From Allorhizobium ampelinum S4 (GTDB lineage: Bacteria; Pseudomonadota; Alphaproteobacteria; Rhizobiales; Rhizobiaceae): a stretch of DNA of 64,000 nucleotides. The stretch spans positions 2,359,001 to 2,423,000 of the forward strand of contig NC_011989.1 of assembly GCF_000016285.1 (NCBI RefSeq), given 5' to 3'. Position 1 is the first letter of the stretch. Each line of letters opens with the position of its first letter. Shown piece by piece: positions 8,241 to 17,543 of this stretch. The notes under the pieces were generated by a model. It saw only the letters and a list, made by a program, of their open reading frames with translations. It did not search any database and was not told where the DNA came from. The translations under genes were made by a program, and so were the position numbers.

Positions 8241-8867
8241 ATGACCAAGGCGCTGCTTCTCATTGATATCCAGAACGGCTTTTGCCCGGGCGGCAATCTG
8301 CCGGTGGCAGAGGGCGATCAGATCGTTCCCATCGCCAATGCCCTAATGGCCAGCGGGTCCTATGACCTGATCGTCGCCTCGCAGGACTGGCATCCGGCCA
8401 ATCACGGCAGCTTCGCCTCCCAGCATCCCGGCGCCAAGGTTTTCGAACTGGGCGAGCTTTCCGGCAAGCCGCAAATGATGTGGCCGGACCATTGCGTACA
8501 GGGGACAGTGGATGCCGCGTTTCACCCCGGCCTCGACCTCTCCCGGATCGACCATGTGCAGAAAAAGGGACTGAACCCGTTGGTGGACAGCTATTCGGCC
8601 TTCCGCGACAACGATCAAACGGCCCTGACTGGCCTTGGTACCTGGCTGATCGACAAGGGCGTCACCGAACTGGATGTCATGGGCCTTGCCACCGATTACT
8701 GCGTCAAGTTTTCCGTGCTGGATGCGCTGGACATGCTGCCGGGCGTTACCGTGCGCTTGATTGTCGATGGCAGCCGGGGCATTGATCCGCAAACGGTGGA
8801 GGCAGCGATTGCCGACATGCAGGCCCATGGCGCACGGTTGATCACCAGCGCGGATGTCCTCGCCTAA
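8241..8867 (+). CDS. pncA: Nicotinamidase / pyrazinamidase
   Basis: A cytosolic isochorismatase-fold hydrolase of 208 residues that converts nicotinamide to nicotinate for NAD salvage. The catalytic triad is visible: D9 in LIDIQNGF, a Lys in HVQKKG (108/109) and C154 in TDYCVKFS. Metal ligands fit D49 and H51 (QDWHP) and H84 (WPDHC). The ATG at 8241 has a strong AGGAGG site four bases upstream, and a longer frame from 8205 is not needed. It is divergent from gcd and lies 44 bases before panC, so the two may be co-transcribed. Confidence 0.95.
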   Translation: MTKALLLIDIQNGFCPGGNLPVAEGDQIVPIANALMASGSYDLIVASQDWHPANHGSFASQHPGAKVFELGELSGKPQMMWPDHCVQGTVDAAFHPGLDLSRIDHVQKKGLNPLVDSYSAFRDNDQTALTGLGTWLIDKGVTELDVMGLATDYCVKFSVLDALDMLPGVTVRLIVDGSRGIDPQTVEAAIADMQAHGARLITSADVLA

Positions 8868-8911
8868 CAAACATCTGCTACTGCAAAAAGAATGGGTTCG
8901 GGAGGGCCGCC

Positions 8912-9781
8912 ATGGAGATTATCAACACGATTGCAGCCCTGCGCCACAGGCTCGATGCCTGCCGCAAGGCTGGAAAATCCATCGGTTTCGTGCCGACCAT
9001 GGGCTATCTGCATAAGGGTCACCTGACGCTGGTCGAACAGGCCAAGGCTGAAAATGCCGTGACCGTTGCGTCGATCTTCGTCAACCCGCTGCAATTCGGC
9101 AAGGGCGAGGATCTGGAGAAATATCCCCGCGATCTTGAGCGCGACAGTGAGATGCTGGAGGCGGCAGGCGTCGATTTTCTGTTCGCGCCTGGCGTGGCGG
9201 ACATGTATCCGCGCCCGATGGAGACAGTCGTTGATCTGCCGGGGTTGGGCGGTGAGCTGGAAGGCAAGGCCCGGCCCGGCCATTTCGCGGGCGTGGCAAC
9301 CGTCGTCACCAAACTGTTCAACATCGTCCAACCGGATGCCGCCTATTTTGGCGAGAAGGATTATCAGCAGGTGGCGATCATCCGCCGCATGGTGGACGAT
9401 CTCGCCATGCCGGTGCGTGTCGTGCCGGTGGCAACCGTGCGAGAGGCCGATGGGCTGGCTTGCTCATCGCGCAATGTCTACCTGACCGAGGAGCAGCGCG
9501 CTGCCGCCACCATCGTGCCGAAGGCGCTAGATGAGGCGGAACGTCTTTATAAAGCCGGTATGCGCGATACGGCGGAGATGGAAGCAGCCCTTGCCGCCTT
9601 CATTGCCCGGGAGCCGCAGGCAAAGCCCGATGTGGTCGCCGTGCGTCACCCCGATACGCTGGCCACTCTGCCCCACCTGGACCAGCCGTTTCTGGTGCTG
9701 CTTTACGTGCAGATCGGCACGACCAAGCTGCTGGATAACCGGGTCATCACCATCAAAAGCAAAAAGGAAGCCGCCGAGTGA
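8912..9781 (+). CDS. panC: Pantothenate synthetase
   Basis: Joins pantoate and beta-alanine with ATP to make pantothenate, the coenzyme A precursor. The 289-residue length is typical. The nucleotide-binding [10 protein letters not shown] motif is at 28-37, with [15 protein letters not shown] and SSRNVYL further on. GGGAGGG precedes the ATG. Its stop overlaps the GTG start of panB (GTGA), so panC and panB form a coupled operon, in reverse order to many bacteria. Confidence 0.96.
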   Translation: MEIINTIAALRHRLDACRKAGKSIGFVPTMGYLHKGHLTLVEQAKAENAVTVASIFVNPLQFGKGEDLEKYPRDLERDSEMLEAAGVDFLFAPGVADMYPRPMETVVDLPGLGGELEGKARPGHFAGVATVVTKLFNIVQPDAAYFGEKDYQQVAIIRRMVDDLAMPVRVVPVATVREADGLACSSRNVYLTEEQRAAATIVPKALDEAERLYKAGMRDTAEMEAALAAFIAREPQAKPDVVAVRHPDTLATLPHLDQPFLVLLYVQIGTTKLLDNRVITIKSKKEAAE

Positions 9782-10602
9782 GCGCCCCGCCCCGCCAGAA
9801 ACGCCTAACGCCCACCACCATTGCCGCGCTGAAGCATCAGCGCCCCATCGTCTCGCTCACCGCCTATACCACGCCGATGGCGCGGCTGATGGATGCGCAT
9901 TGCGATCTGCTGCTGGTCGGCGACAGCCTTGGCATGGTGCTGTACGGGTTGGACACCACGGTTGGCGTCACCCTGGAGATGATGATTGCCCATGGGCAAG
10001 CCGTGTTACGTGGAGTCAATCGTGCCTGCGTTATCATCGATATGCCGTTCGGTTCCTATCAGGAATCGAGGGAACAGGCCTTCCGCAATGCGGCACGGAT
10101 TATGAAGGAAACCGGCTGCGATGGCATCAAGCTGGAAGGCGGCACGGAAATGGCCGAGACCGTCGCCTTTCTGGTGGAACGCGGCATTCCCGTGCTGGGC
10201 CATGTCGGGCTGATGCCACAGCAGGTCAACACATCAGGCGGCTACCGCTCCAAAGGCCATGATGAAGCGGAAGCCGACAAGATCCGGGCCGACGCCACCG
10301 CCATAGCCAAGGCAGGCGCTTTTGCGCTGGTCATCGAAGGCACCGTGGAGCCTTTGGCGCGGGAGATAACCCAGACCCTTTCTGTCCCCACCATCGGCAT
10401 CGGCGCCTCGCCTGCCTGTGATGGCCAGATCCTGGTCTCGGACGACATGCTGGGCCTGTTCAACGATTTTAAGCCGCGCTTCGTCAAGCATTATGCTGAG
10501 CTGGCCGGAGTCATTTCAAAGGCGGTGGAAGACTATGCGACCGAGGTCAAGGCACGGCAATTTCCCGGGCCGGAGCATACATTCCAGCCGCGTAAATCGT
10601 AA
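9778..10602 (+). CDS. panB: 3-methyl-2-oxobutanoate hydroxymethyltransferase
   Basis: The first committed step of pantothenate synthesis: it transfers a hydroxymethyl group from methylenetetrahydrofolate to ketoisovalerate. It has 274 residues and starts at GTG, overlapping the panC stop by four bases. Family segments seen are [27 protein letters not shown] (Mg-binding Asp), [23 protein letters not shown] and [20 protein letters not shown] strong bidirectional hairpin follows 14 bases after the stop. Confidence 0.96.
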   Translation: MSAPPRQKRLTPTTIAALKHQRPIVSLTAYTTPMARLMDAHCDLLLVGDSLGMVLYGLDTTVGVTLEMMIAHGQAVLRGVNRACVIIDMPFGSYQESREQAFRNAARIMKETGCDGIKLEGGTEMAETVAFLVERGIPVLGHVGLMPQQVNTSGGYRSKGHDEAEADKIRADATAIAKAGAFALVIEGTVEPLAREITQTLSVPTIGIGASPACDGQILVSDDMLGLFNDFKPRFVKHYAELAGVISKAVEDYATEVKARQFPGPEHTFQPRKS

Positions 10603-10616
10603 CCGCTAAAGAGACG

Positions 10617-10653
10617 GTAGCGCCTCCCGCCTTCATCTGGCGCGAGGCGCTAC
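10617..10653. terminator. Bidirectional terminator between panB and the TSUP gene
   Basis: GTAGCGCCTC and GAGGCGCTAC form a perfect 10-bp stem, extended inward by CGCC/GGCG. It lies between two convergent genes and touches the TSUP stop on the other side. No long T-run follows on either strand, so efficiency is uncertain. Confidence 0.6.
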
Positions 10654-10655
10654 GG

Positions 10656-11390
10656 CTATTTGACGATGACAAGCAGCCCCGCGGCAATCAGCAATGTGCA
10701 AAACGACAGAACCAGAGTGCGTTCATCCACCTTATGGGCCAAATGAACGCCTGCTGGCACGCCTAAAAGCCCGCCGATGGCCAACATGAGGCCGAGGGTC
10801 CAATCGACATGGCCATAATAGCCGTATTGCATCAGGCTGATGCTGCATCCTGGCAGTGCCAGCGCCAGTCCCAAGCCTTGCGCCCGAACCTGGGAATGCC
10901 CGTAGAACATCACCAACAAGGGAACGGCCAGCATGGCGCCTCCGACCCCAAACAAGCCGAGCGATATGCCGCCAATCGCGCCTGGCAAGAAGGCCCATCG
11001 ATAATCAAGGCCATGTGAGACGAATTTTATGTTTCGCGTGATGGCGACAAACGCCGCAAGCAACATCAAAAACACGCCATACCAGAGCTTCAATGTCTCG
11101 CTCGACAGCGATAAGGCCCAGAGAGAGCTGATCGCCGATGTGACGCTGCCACTGGCGGCCAGCACAAGGGCCGTCTTGAGATCGAAGCTGCCCTTGTTGC
11201 GGTATTTCACCAGGGCATAGAGGACATTGGTGACAACCATGACCAAAGCTGTCCCTTGGGCCAGCTTCTGGTCATAGGCAGCAAACAGCACGAGAAGCGG
11301 GATTGCAAATGTCCCGCCTCCTGTTCCCAGGAAGCCTCCCGCCGTCCCGAGCAACGCGCCGAAGGGAACGCCTATAACACTCATCAACAT
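10656..11390 (-). CDS. TSUP-family (TauE/SafE) membrane transporter
   Basis: An inner-membrane protein of 244 residues with about eight hydrophobic helices and the family's repeated glycine-rich pattern (FGALLGTAGGFLGTGGGTFAIPLL in the first half, GLFGVGGAMLAVPLL in the second). TSUP proteins export sulfite, sulfoacetate or related anions; the substrate here is unknown. AGGA lies nine bases before the ATG, next to the nadB stop. The gap to nadB is only 11 bases, so the two are probably one transcript. Confidence 0.88.
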   Translation of the reverse strand: MLMSVIGVPFGALLGTAGGFLGTGGGTFAIPLLVLFAAYDQKLAQGTALVMVVTNVLYALVKYRNKGSFDLKTALVLAASGSVTSAISSLWALSLSSETLKLWYGVFLMLLAAFVAITRNIKFVSHGLDYRWAFLPGAIGGISLGLFGVGGAMLAVPLLVMFYGHSQVRAQGLGLALALPGCSISLMQYGYYGHVDWTLGLMLAIGGLLGVPAGVHLAHKVDERTLVLSFCTLLIAAGLLVIVK

Positions 11391-11401
11391 CGTGTTTAAT
11401 C

Positions 11402-13009
11402 CTATGCCGCGACGCTGGCGTGTTGGTCTGCCAAGCAGAGGACGGTCGGGCCGGACTCCTGACGAGAATTTGGAAAGTCGCTGTTGTAATGACAGCCGCG
11501 ACTTTCAGACCGCGACAAGGCGCTGTCGATGACAATCCGCGCCGTCACCACCATGTTGTGCAAGTCGCTAAGGTCGAAAGAGTGGGGATGCGATGTCAAC
11601 ATCGCCTCGACTTCCGAATGAAGCAGGTCAATCCTTCTGCGGGCCGCATGAAGCGAGTCCTGACTGCGAACGATGCCCACATAATTCCACATCACCGTTC
11701 TGATTTCCTGCTTGATCAGAACCATGGCATCACGCTTCATTCCGTCCGCCGCCATGATATGCGGGTGCTGCTTGGCCGGTGCCAGCGAGACATTCGGCAG
11801 GTCGCTGCCGCTCAAGATATCCAATGACGCGGCCCGTGCCATGACCACACATTCCAGCAGGGAGTTGGATGCCAGCCGGTTGGCGCCATGCAAGCCGGTA
11901 TAGGCCGCCTCACCGAGGCAATATAGGCGATCAACATCGGTTCGTCCGTTTATCTCCGCATAGACACCGCCGCAGGTATAATGCGAAGCGGGCGTCACCG
12001 GGATCGACTCCTTCGTCATGTCGATCCCCCGCTCCAGACATTTCTGGTAGATGTTCGGGAAATGACCCTTGATGAATTCCGCTGGCTTATGGCTGATGTC
12101 GAGATTGACGGATGGAATGCCGTTTTTCTTCATCTCGCTGTAAATGGCTCTGGAGACCACATCTCTCGGCGCAAGCTCTGCACGCTCATCATAATCGGGC
12201 ATGAAGCGGTAGCCATCGGGAAGCGTCAGAATGCCGCCCTCGCCCCGAACGGCCTCCGTGATCAGAAAAGCGTCACCTCCCGGATAGTACATGCAGGTTG
12301 GATGAAACTGCATGAATTCCAGGTTGGCGACACGGCAACCCATTCTCCAGCCCAGAGGAATACCGTCACCGATCGATTGAGCTGGCGATGTCGTATGCGA
12401 GAAAATCGGGCCGACGCCGCCTGTGGCCAAAACCGTGAAACTGGACGCAACGCGGCGCTCGACACCCTTCGGGTCGATCAACACCGCGCCAATGCAGGTG
12501 TTTTTCTCGGCGTCGCCCCGGATGAGATCCGTGACTGCGCAATTCTCAAGCACGGTGATGTTGGGATGAGATAGAAGGTGGGAGGACAGGCTGGTCTGAA
12601 TTCCGCGACCGGTCATGTCATCGACATGCAAAATGCGCCGTTCGCCATGGCCGCCTTCGCGGGTCAGGTGATAGTCGCCATCCTGTTTGGTGAATGGAAC
12701 ACCCTGTTCGATCAGCCACTCGACGGCCTTACGGCCATTCTCAACGATATAGCGCGTATTGTCGATGTCATTCAGATGACATCCGGCAATCAGCGTATCG
12801 CTGACATGCTTGTCATGCGTATCGTCTGCCGCATAGACCGCAGAGATGCCACCCTGGGCATAATTCGATGCGGCAGAGCCGAGATCGGATTTGCAGACGA
12901 TGAGAACCCGCTTCTCCCGCGCCACAGATAATGCCAGCGTCTGCCCCGCCAATCCGGCGCCAATCACCAGGACGTCGTAATAATCCTCAATCCCGTCTGA
13001 AAACATCAT
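11402..13009 (-). CDS. nadB: L-aspartate oxidase
   Basis: A flavoenzyme of 535 residues that oxidises aspartate to iminoaspartate for quinolinate and NAD synthesis. FAD-binding GAGLAGQT is near residue 17, followed by SAASNYAQGGIS, the active-site stretch NLEFMQFHPT, and the C-terminal GLHGANRLASNSLLE that closes the FAD site. SRSESRGCHYNSDFP is typical of NadB rather than succinate dehydrogenase. The ATG at 13009 has GGGAG six bases upstream; the longer frame to 13060 is not favoured. nadA and nadC are not adjacent, which is unusual because rhizobia often carry nadABC together. It pairs instead with a TSUP exporter gene. Confidence 0.93.
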   Translation of the reverse strand: MMFSDGIEDYYDVLVIGAGLAGQTLALSVAREKRVLIVCKSDLGSAASNYAQGGISAVYAADDTHDKHVSDTLIAGCHLNDIDNTRYIVENGRKAVEWLIEQGVPFTKQDGDYHLTREGGHGERRILHVDDMTGRGIQTSLSSHLLSHPNITVLENCAVTDLIRGDAEKNTCIGAVLIDPKGVERRVASSFTVLATGGVGPIFSHTTSPAQSIGDGIPLGWRMGCRVANLEFMQFHPTCMYYPGGDAFLITEAVRGEGGILTLPDGYRFMPDYDERAELAPRDVVSRAIYSEMKKNGIPSVNLDISHKPAEFIKGHFPNIYQKCLERGIDMTKESIPVTPASHYTCGGVYAEINGRTDVDRLYCLGEAAYTGLHGANRLASNSLLECVVMARAASLDILSGSDLPNVSLAPAKQHPHIMAADGMKRDAMVLIKQEIRTVMWNYVGIVRSQDSLHAARRRIDLLHSEVEAMLTSHPHSFDLSDLHNMVVTARIVIDSALSRSESRGCHYNSDFPNSRQESGPTVLCLADQHASVAA

Positions 13010-13226
13010 ATTGCACTCCCCCCGGCAAAAAAGCAGATCAGGCGCTTCGATAATTCCCATGCGCCAAATACTCGCAAAGGTTGCCAGATCAATAGGGTGC
13101 GCTTTAAATTCTAGAAAGCATCAAGTCAACGAAAAATGCCCCTTTTAATTGCATTGTGCCCATTTTTCAATCAAACAAATTTATCAGAAAAAATACGCCC
13201 ACCATGGCGCAAACCTCAAGACGCCC

Positions 13227-13490
13227 TCAAGACGCCACCGTCCGCTCCAATTGATAGATCCCGTCATTGAAGCGATCGATCTGCTCGGCCAGCAGGGTCT
13301 GGGCGTCGGCAAGGCCTCTGTTGTAGAAATGCACACCGACCGTTCCGGCCAGAAAATCGATGAGGCTTTCGATCTCGAACCGTCCAAGCTCGACCTCATG
13401 TTCACTCGCCAAGTGTTTTTGCAGCCGTGAAACCAGCAGAGCCAGTTCGTCTTTTGAAAAATCCGCTTTCACATCATCGGGCTTCGGCAT
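13227..13490 (-). CDS. DUF2164 family protein
   Basis: A protein of 87 residues, function unknown. It shows the DUF2164 pattern: an N-terminal helix FSKDELALLVSRLQKHL, then VELGRFEIESLIDFLAGTVGVHFYNRGLADAQTLL. Small, soluble and probably cytosolic. GGAA lies about nine bases upstream of the ATG. It stands alone between nadB and azlC. Confidence 0.85.
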   Translation of the reverse strand: MPKPDDVKADFSKDELALLVSRLQKHLASEHEVELGRFEIESLIDFLAGTVGVHFYNRGLADAQTLLAEQIDRFNDGIYQLERTVAS

Positions 13491-13696
13491 TCACAACGTT
13501 CCTTTTCGACAAGAATGGTCAGCTGGAATAGGGCATGACAACGAGCACGCATCAATGGAAATCAACGCAGGATCACTCCTATTGATTTGCTCGTTTCGCA
13601 ATGATGTTCTAATCCACCCCTCATTCTTGGGAGGGAAAAGAAGATCCCGCCTGAAAACAGCCCACCCCAAGACATATGCCCATTTAGAGAATTTCC

Positions 13697-13782
13697 GCGT
13701 TTCATAGAAACGCATAAATACTCTAACTGTTTGTTTCAACACATTTCCGGACGCAAAACCGCACCGCACTTTTGCTGGAAAT
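13697..13782. repeat. Palindromic intergenic repeat upstream of azlC
   Basis: Two palindromes lie in the 308-base gap before azlC. The first is GCGTTTC-ATA-GAAACGC (13697-13713). The second is a two-part hairpin with ATTTCC/GGAAAT outside and GCAAAA/TTTTGC inside (13743-13782). The inner arms match those of the RIME1-like element at 22784, and I recall similar sequence as common between rhizobial genes. The rest of the gap holds nothing I recognise. The repeat ends 16 bases before azlC, so it lies in that gene's leader. Confidence 0.5.
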
Positions 13783-13798
13783 GCTCTAGGAAAAGACG

Positions 13799-14509
13799 AT
13801 GTCAGACTTTACCGATGGTGCGCGCCAAAGCGCTCCCATCACTCTTTCCACATTGCCCTTCGCCGCCTTGTTTGGTGCAGTCGCTGCCGCCCATGGCCAA
13901 TCGGTGGCTGAGGCGACGCTGATGAGTGCGACGGTTTTTGCAGGCGCCAGTCAATTGGTCGGCATCGATCTGTTCGGCAATAACGTTCCGGCCTGGCTAA
14001 TCGTGCTCTCGGTGTTTGCCGTCAATTTCCGCCATATCCTCTATTCGGCGGCCATTGGCCCTTATTTCCAACGGCTGAGCGGACTGCAGAAGGCCGTCGC
14101 CTTCTTCTTCATGACCGATCCGCAATTTGCCGAAACCGTCAAACATGCCGAAGGTGGCAAGTCCGTTTCCTTCGGCTGGTATATGGGCTTTGCGCTGGCC
14201 ATCTATGTTCCCTGGGTCGGATTTTCGGCGATTGGCGCAGTGTTCAGCAGCCTGATCGGTGATCCAAAAGCGGTTGGCCTCGACGTACTGCTGCCCGTCT
14301 ATTTCATGGGCAGCGTGCTTGGCTTTCGCAAGCGCCCGAACTTCCTGATCGTGGTTGCCGTCAGCGCCGTGGCCGCAGTGTTCGCCATGCATGCCGTCGG
14401 TTCGCCCTGGCATGTCAGCCTTGGCGCACTGGCCGGCATTGTCACCGCAGCCTTGCTGCCGCCGAAGCCGCAGGCGGCCTTTGAGGATCGGCCGGAGGCG
14501 ACGCAATGA
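13799..14509 (+). CDS. azlC: AzlC, branched-chain amino acid exporter large subunit
   Basis: A membrane protein of 236 residues with about six helices and the AzlC landmarks: LPFAALFGAVAA, SATVFAGASQLVGIDLFG, VFAVNFRHILYSAAIGPYF and FFMTDPQFAETV. It works with AzlD to export branched-chain amino acids or analogues (BrnFE/AzlCD type). AGGA lies seven bases upstream of the ATG. Its stop overlaps the azlD start (ATGA). Confidence 0.9.
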   Translation: MSDFTDGARQSAPITLSTLPFAALFGAVAAAHGQSVAEATLMSATVFAGASQLVGIDLFGNNVPAWLIVLSVFAVNFRHILYSAAIGPYFQRLSGLQKAVAFFFMTDPQFAETVKHAEGGKSVSFGWYMGFALAIYVPWVGFSAIGAVFSSLIGDPKAVGLDVLLPVYFMGSVLGFRKRPNFLIVVAVSAVAAVFAMHAVGSPWHVSLGALAGIVTAALLPPKPQAAFEDRPEATQ

Positions 14510-14814
14510 CGGATCTCGACCCCTCTATGGTGGCGATCATTCTGGCTGCCGCCCTTGCCACTTACCTTACCCGCGCTGGCGGCTATCTGGTGATCAGCCG
14601 TTTCAAGACTTTGCCACCTAGGGTCGATGCGGCGTTGAACGCCGTTCCTGCCGCCGTGCTGACCACGCTGGTCGCCCCGGCCTTTTACGCCGGTGGGATG
14701 GAGGTGAAATTCGCCATGCTGCTTGGTCTCGTCGTGGGCCTGCGCTTTTCGCTGATCCCCATGCTGCTCACCGGTTGGGGTGCCGCCGTGCTGATCCGCC
14801 AGTTCATGGCCTGA
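14506..14814 (+). CDS. azlD: AzlD, branched-chain amino acid exporter small subunit
   Basis: A membrane protein of 102 residues with four helices. ALATYLTRAGGYLV and PAAVLTTLVAPAFYAGG fit the AzlD family. It is translationally coupled to azlC by a four-base overlap and needed as its partner. A terminator-like hairpin follows. Confidence 0.88.
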   Translation: MTDLDPSMVAIILAAALATYLTRAGGYLVISRFKTLPPRVDAALNAVPAAVLTTLVAPAFYAGGMEVKFAMLLGLVVGLRFSLIPMLLTGWGAAVLIRQFMA

Positions 14815-14843
14815 TCCCTATCCGCTTCACAACCCGGCCATCA

Positions 14844-14878
14844 CCTCACCAAAGCCACTGAAACTGGGGTGAGGCTTG
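14844..14878 (+). terminator. Terminator-like hairpin after azlCD
   Basis: CCTCACC (14844-14850) pairs with GGTGAGG (14868-14874) and is followed by CTTGTTTT. It is about 30 bases after the azlD stop. The stem is short and the loop long, so this is only a fair candidate. Confidence 0.45.
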
Positions 14879-15047
14879 TTTTACAGTTCGTATCTCTTAT
14901 TCAGCTATATTTAATATAAATAACCTATGGTAGAACCCTGTCGTCGCAACCGTTTGCCTTGCCGATTCGTCTCGTAACCACGTGAGGGCAATCTGATTGA
15001 TGGCGTCATGCGGCAAAAAGGCGGAATGCATTGAGAGGGGTTTTAAA

Positions 15048-15248
15048 ATGGGTCATCAACGTCATCGACTGGAACTGATTGCCGGCGGCAAGGAACCGGC
15101 AGCGAACGCCCATTCCATCCATCAAATTGCCGAGGACCTGCAAAAGCTGATCAAGGCGTCAGACGCCGCCCGCTGCGAGATGTTGAGCTATCTGTTGGAA
15201 GTGGCACTGGATGAGGCCATCCGCGAAAGCGAAGAAAGAGGGCGCTAA
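15048..15248 (+). CDS. Small conserved-looking hypothetical protein
   Basis: An acidic/basic mixed helical protein of 66 residues, function unknown. The C-terminal two thirds (HSIHQIAEDLQKLIKASDA... EVALDEAIRESEERGR) looks like two amphipathic helices. I chose ATG 15048 because AGAGGGG sits seven bases upstream; the longer frame from 14997 has no such site. A very AT-rich promoter-like stretch with a palindrome (14906-14918) lies upstream, and a strong terminator follows the stop. That suggests a single-gene transcript. Confidence 0.7.
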   Translation: MGHQRHRLELIAGGKEPAANAHSIHQIAEDLQKLIKASDAARCEMLSYLLEVALDEAIRESEERGR

Positions 15249-15294
15249 TCACCCTTCTTCCACCTATATCGTTTTTCAAAACGAACATGCCCAA

Positions 15295-15325
15295 AGCGAA
15301 GATGCCTCTGCATCCTCGCTTTTTT
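15295..15325 (+). terminator. Rho-independent terminator
   Basis: AGCGA-A-GATGC pairs with GCATC-C-TCGCT around a CTCT loop and is followed by six T. It lies 47 bases after the small gene at 15048-15248. Confidence 0.8.
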
Positions 15326-15383
15326 ACATACAGAGCCGTGCGCCATATATGGCGCATAAAAGTTCGCTGTCGCTCTTTATATT

Positions 15384-15435
15384 TGCTGCATAATTTTCTC
15401 TTTAAACCGATCTCGGTTTAAAGAATTATGCAGCA
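15384..15435 (-). repeat. Large two-part hairpin across the pepP stop codon
   Basis: Outer arms TGCTGCATAATT and AATTATGCAGCA (12 bp, perfect) and inner arms TTTAAACCGA and TCGGTTTAAA (10 bp, perfect) form a nearly continuous stem with a small loop. The pepP stop codon (15426-15428) lies inside the outer arm. No T-run follows on the minus strand. It could be a 3'-end stabiliser or a dispersed palindrome. Confidence 0.6.
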
Positions 15436-17273
15436 GCGGACCGCGCCAGTGGCTCGGTTGCCCGGATCAGCCAGCTTCGGGCATCGTCACCCTCCACCAG
15501 CGGCAAAAGCTGCTCTCGTGTGCGGGCGTGGTAATCGTCCAGCCAGCGCAGCTCCTCACGTGTCAGCATGTCCTCAACGATCAGGTAGCGGTCGATGGGC
15601 GCGAAGGTCAGCGTCTCGAAACTCATCATATCAAGGTCGCCGCCGTTCACCGGCTCCAGATCGCGCACATAGATCAGGTTTTCGATCCGGATGCCAAAAT
15701 GACCGGGCCGGTAGTAACCAGGCTCATTGGAGAGAATCATGCCTGGCAGCAATTCCTGGGTGGAAAGCCGGGAAATCCGCTGCGGTCCCTCATGCACGGA
15801 CAGAAACGAGCCGACACCGTGGCCGGTGCCATGGGCGAAATCCGCCCCGGCCTTCCACAGGTTGATGCGTGCCAGCGGATCGAGATCGCAGCCGCGCGTG
15901 CCCTTGGGAAAACGCGCCGTGCTGATGGCGATCATGCCCTTCAACACCAGCGTGAAGAACCGTTTCTGATCGTCCGGCACCGCGCCGACCGCAAGCGTGC
16001 GGGTTATATCCGTGGTGCCGTTGACATATTGCGCGCCTGAATCGACCAGGAACATTTCGCCTGCCCGGATCGGCCGGTCGCTTTCCGTCGTTACGCGGTA
16101 ATGCATGATCGCGGCATGTTCGCCTGCCCCGGCAATCGTATCGAAGGACACATCCTTCAGCGGGTTCTGCATCCGCTCGCCCACTTTGGCCCGGATGGTT
16201 TCCAACGCCCGCGTCGCACTGATTTCCGTCGCGCTGCCCGCCGGTTGCCGGTCGAGCCAGCTGAGGAATTCGACCACGGCCACGCCGTCCTGTACATGGG
16301 CGACAGCCGAGCCATTCAGCTCAACCAGGTTTTTCACCGCCCGGCCAAGCTTGGCCGGATCGGCACCATCCACAACCTTGCCACCCCGGCTCGCCACCAG
16401 ACGCGCCAGTGCAGCGGGCGAGAGATCAGGGTCCATGAGAATACGGGCGCCGGTCTGGGCCAGCATTGCCAATTGCGACACGAAATTCTGCGGATCAAGC
16501 CGGGTGGCAAGACCATCGAGATAGGTCTCGACCTCAAGGTTCGTCTTGCGCCGGTCCAGAAACAGTTCGGCCTTGCCATCGGCATGAATGATCGCCCGCG
16601 ACAGCGGATGCGGCGTGTGAGGTACATCCTGGCCACGAATATTAAAGATCCAGGCCACCGACGATGGATCGGTGATCACCACCGCCGCTACGTCTTTTGC
16701 TGCGAGGCCATCGGCGATTTTGGCAATCTTCTCACCTGCCTCGACCCCGGCGGCCGAGATCGGCTGGATAGATACTGCGCCCAACGGCTCGGCAGGACGG
16801 TCGGTCCAGACAGCATCGAGCGGATTTTCATCGACCAGCACAATCGTGCCGCCGATCTCGTTCAGCGCCTTCTCCAGCCGCGACACCTGCGCCACCGTAT
16901 GCATCCATGGATCGATGCCCAAACGGAAGCTCTTCGGTGCATGTGCCGGGATCCACTTGGCTGGAGGCTCATCGATCAGGTCGCCCGGCGTAAACACGTC
17001 GAGATCCACCTGCTGGCGCACTTGCGTGACATAGCGGCCATCGACAAAGACCACGGCCTGGCTCTGCGTTACCAGAACTTCGCCCGCCGAGCCGGTAAAG
17101 CCGGTCAGCCAGGACAGGCGTTCGGCTGAGGCTGGAACATATTCGCCCTGATATTCATCGGCCCGCGGGATCAGAAAACCATCGATACCCAGCCCCGAAA
17201 ACCGGTCACGCAGCGCCGCGACACGGTCGCGACCGAATTGAGGAGTGGAGGTAACGTCAAAACTTTGGAACAT
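15426..17273 (-). CDS. pepP: Aminopeptidase P family protein (M24B, Xaa-Pro aminopeptidase)
   Basis: A metallopeptidase of 615 residues, the long three-domain form, which removes an N-terminal residue preceding proline. Two creatinase-like N-terminal domains (RADEYQGEYVPASAERLSWL near the start) precede the pita-bread catalytic domain. Metal ligands fit DSGAQYVNGTTDITRT, HGTGHGVG, HEGPQ and NEPGYYRPGHFGIRIENL. Cytosolic; no signal peptide. An incomplete ribosome site (AGG) lies before the ATG. The last residues RSAAA are encoded inside the hairpin at 15384-15435. Confidence 0.93.
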   Translation of the reverse strand: MFQSFDVTSTPQFGRDRVAALRDRFSGLGIDGFLIPRADEYQGEYVPASAERLSWLTGFTGSAGEVLVTQSQAVVFVDGRYVTQVRQQVDLDVFTPGDLIDEPPAKWIPAHAPKSFRLGIDPWMHTVAQVSRLEKALNEIGGTIVLVDENPLDAVWTDRPAEPLGAVSIQPISAAGVEAGEKIAKIADGLAAKDVAAVVITDPSSVAWIFNIRGQDVPHTPHPLSRAIIHADGKAELFLDRRKTNLEVETYLDGLATRLDPQNFVSQLAMLAQTGARILMDPDLSPAALARLVASRGGKVVDGADPAKLGRAVKNLVELNGSAVAHVQDGVAVVEFLSWLDRQPAGSATEISATRALETIRAKVGERMQNPLKDVSFDTIAGAGEHAAIMHYRVTTESDRPIRAGEMFLVDSGAQYVNGTTDITRTLAVGAVPDDQKRFFTLVLKGMIAISTARFPKGTRGCDLDPLARINLWKAGADFAHGTGHGVGSFLSVHEGPQRISRLSTQELLPGMILSNEPGYYRPGHFGIRIENLIYVRDLEPVNGGDLDMMSFETLTFAPIDRYLIVEDMLTREELRWLDDYHARTREQLLPLVEGDDARSWLIRATEPLARSAAA

Positions 17274-17543
17274 GAGACCTGTCCTACACTGTCAAAAACT
17301 GCTGCCAACCTATAACAGCGGCGCCGAAATGACACCCTTTCCATCACCTTTGCCCCGCTTTTCGCGCTATCAAGCCTGCCCGGGGCAGATTGTGACGGTT
17401 TTTTGACCAGAAAGAGTCTGACAGCATCATAATCGATGCGCTGAGCGCATGGCTCCCATGCCAGCAAAACGCTGTCGCAAATCAGCTAAACCGATTAGAA
17501 GCACCGCAACGCAACATGCTAAACAAAACCGAAGAGACCTCCG

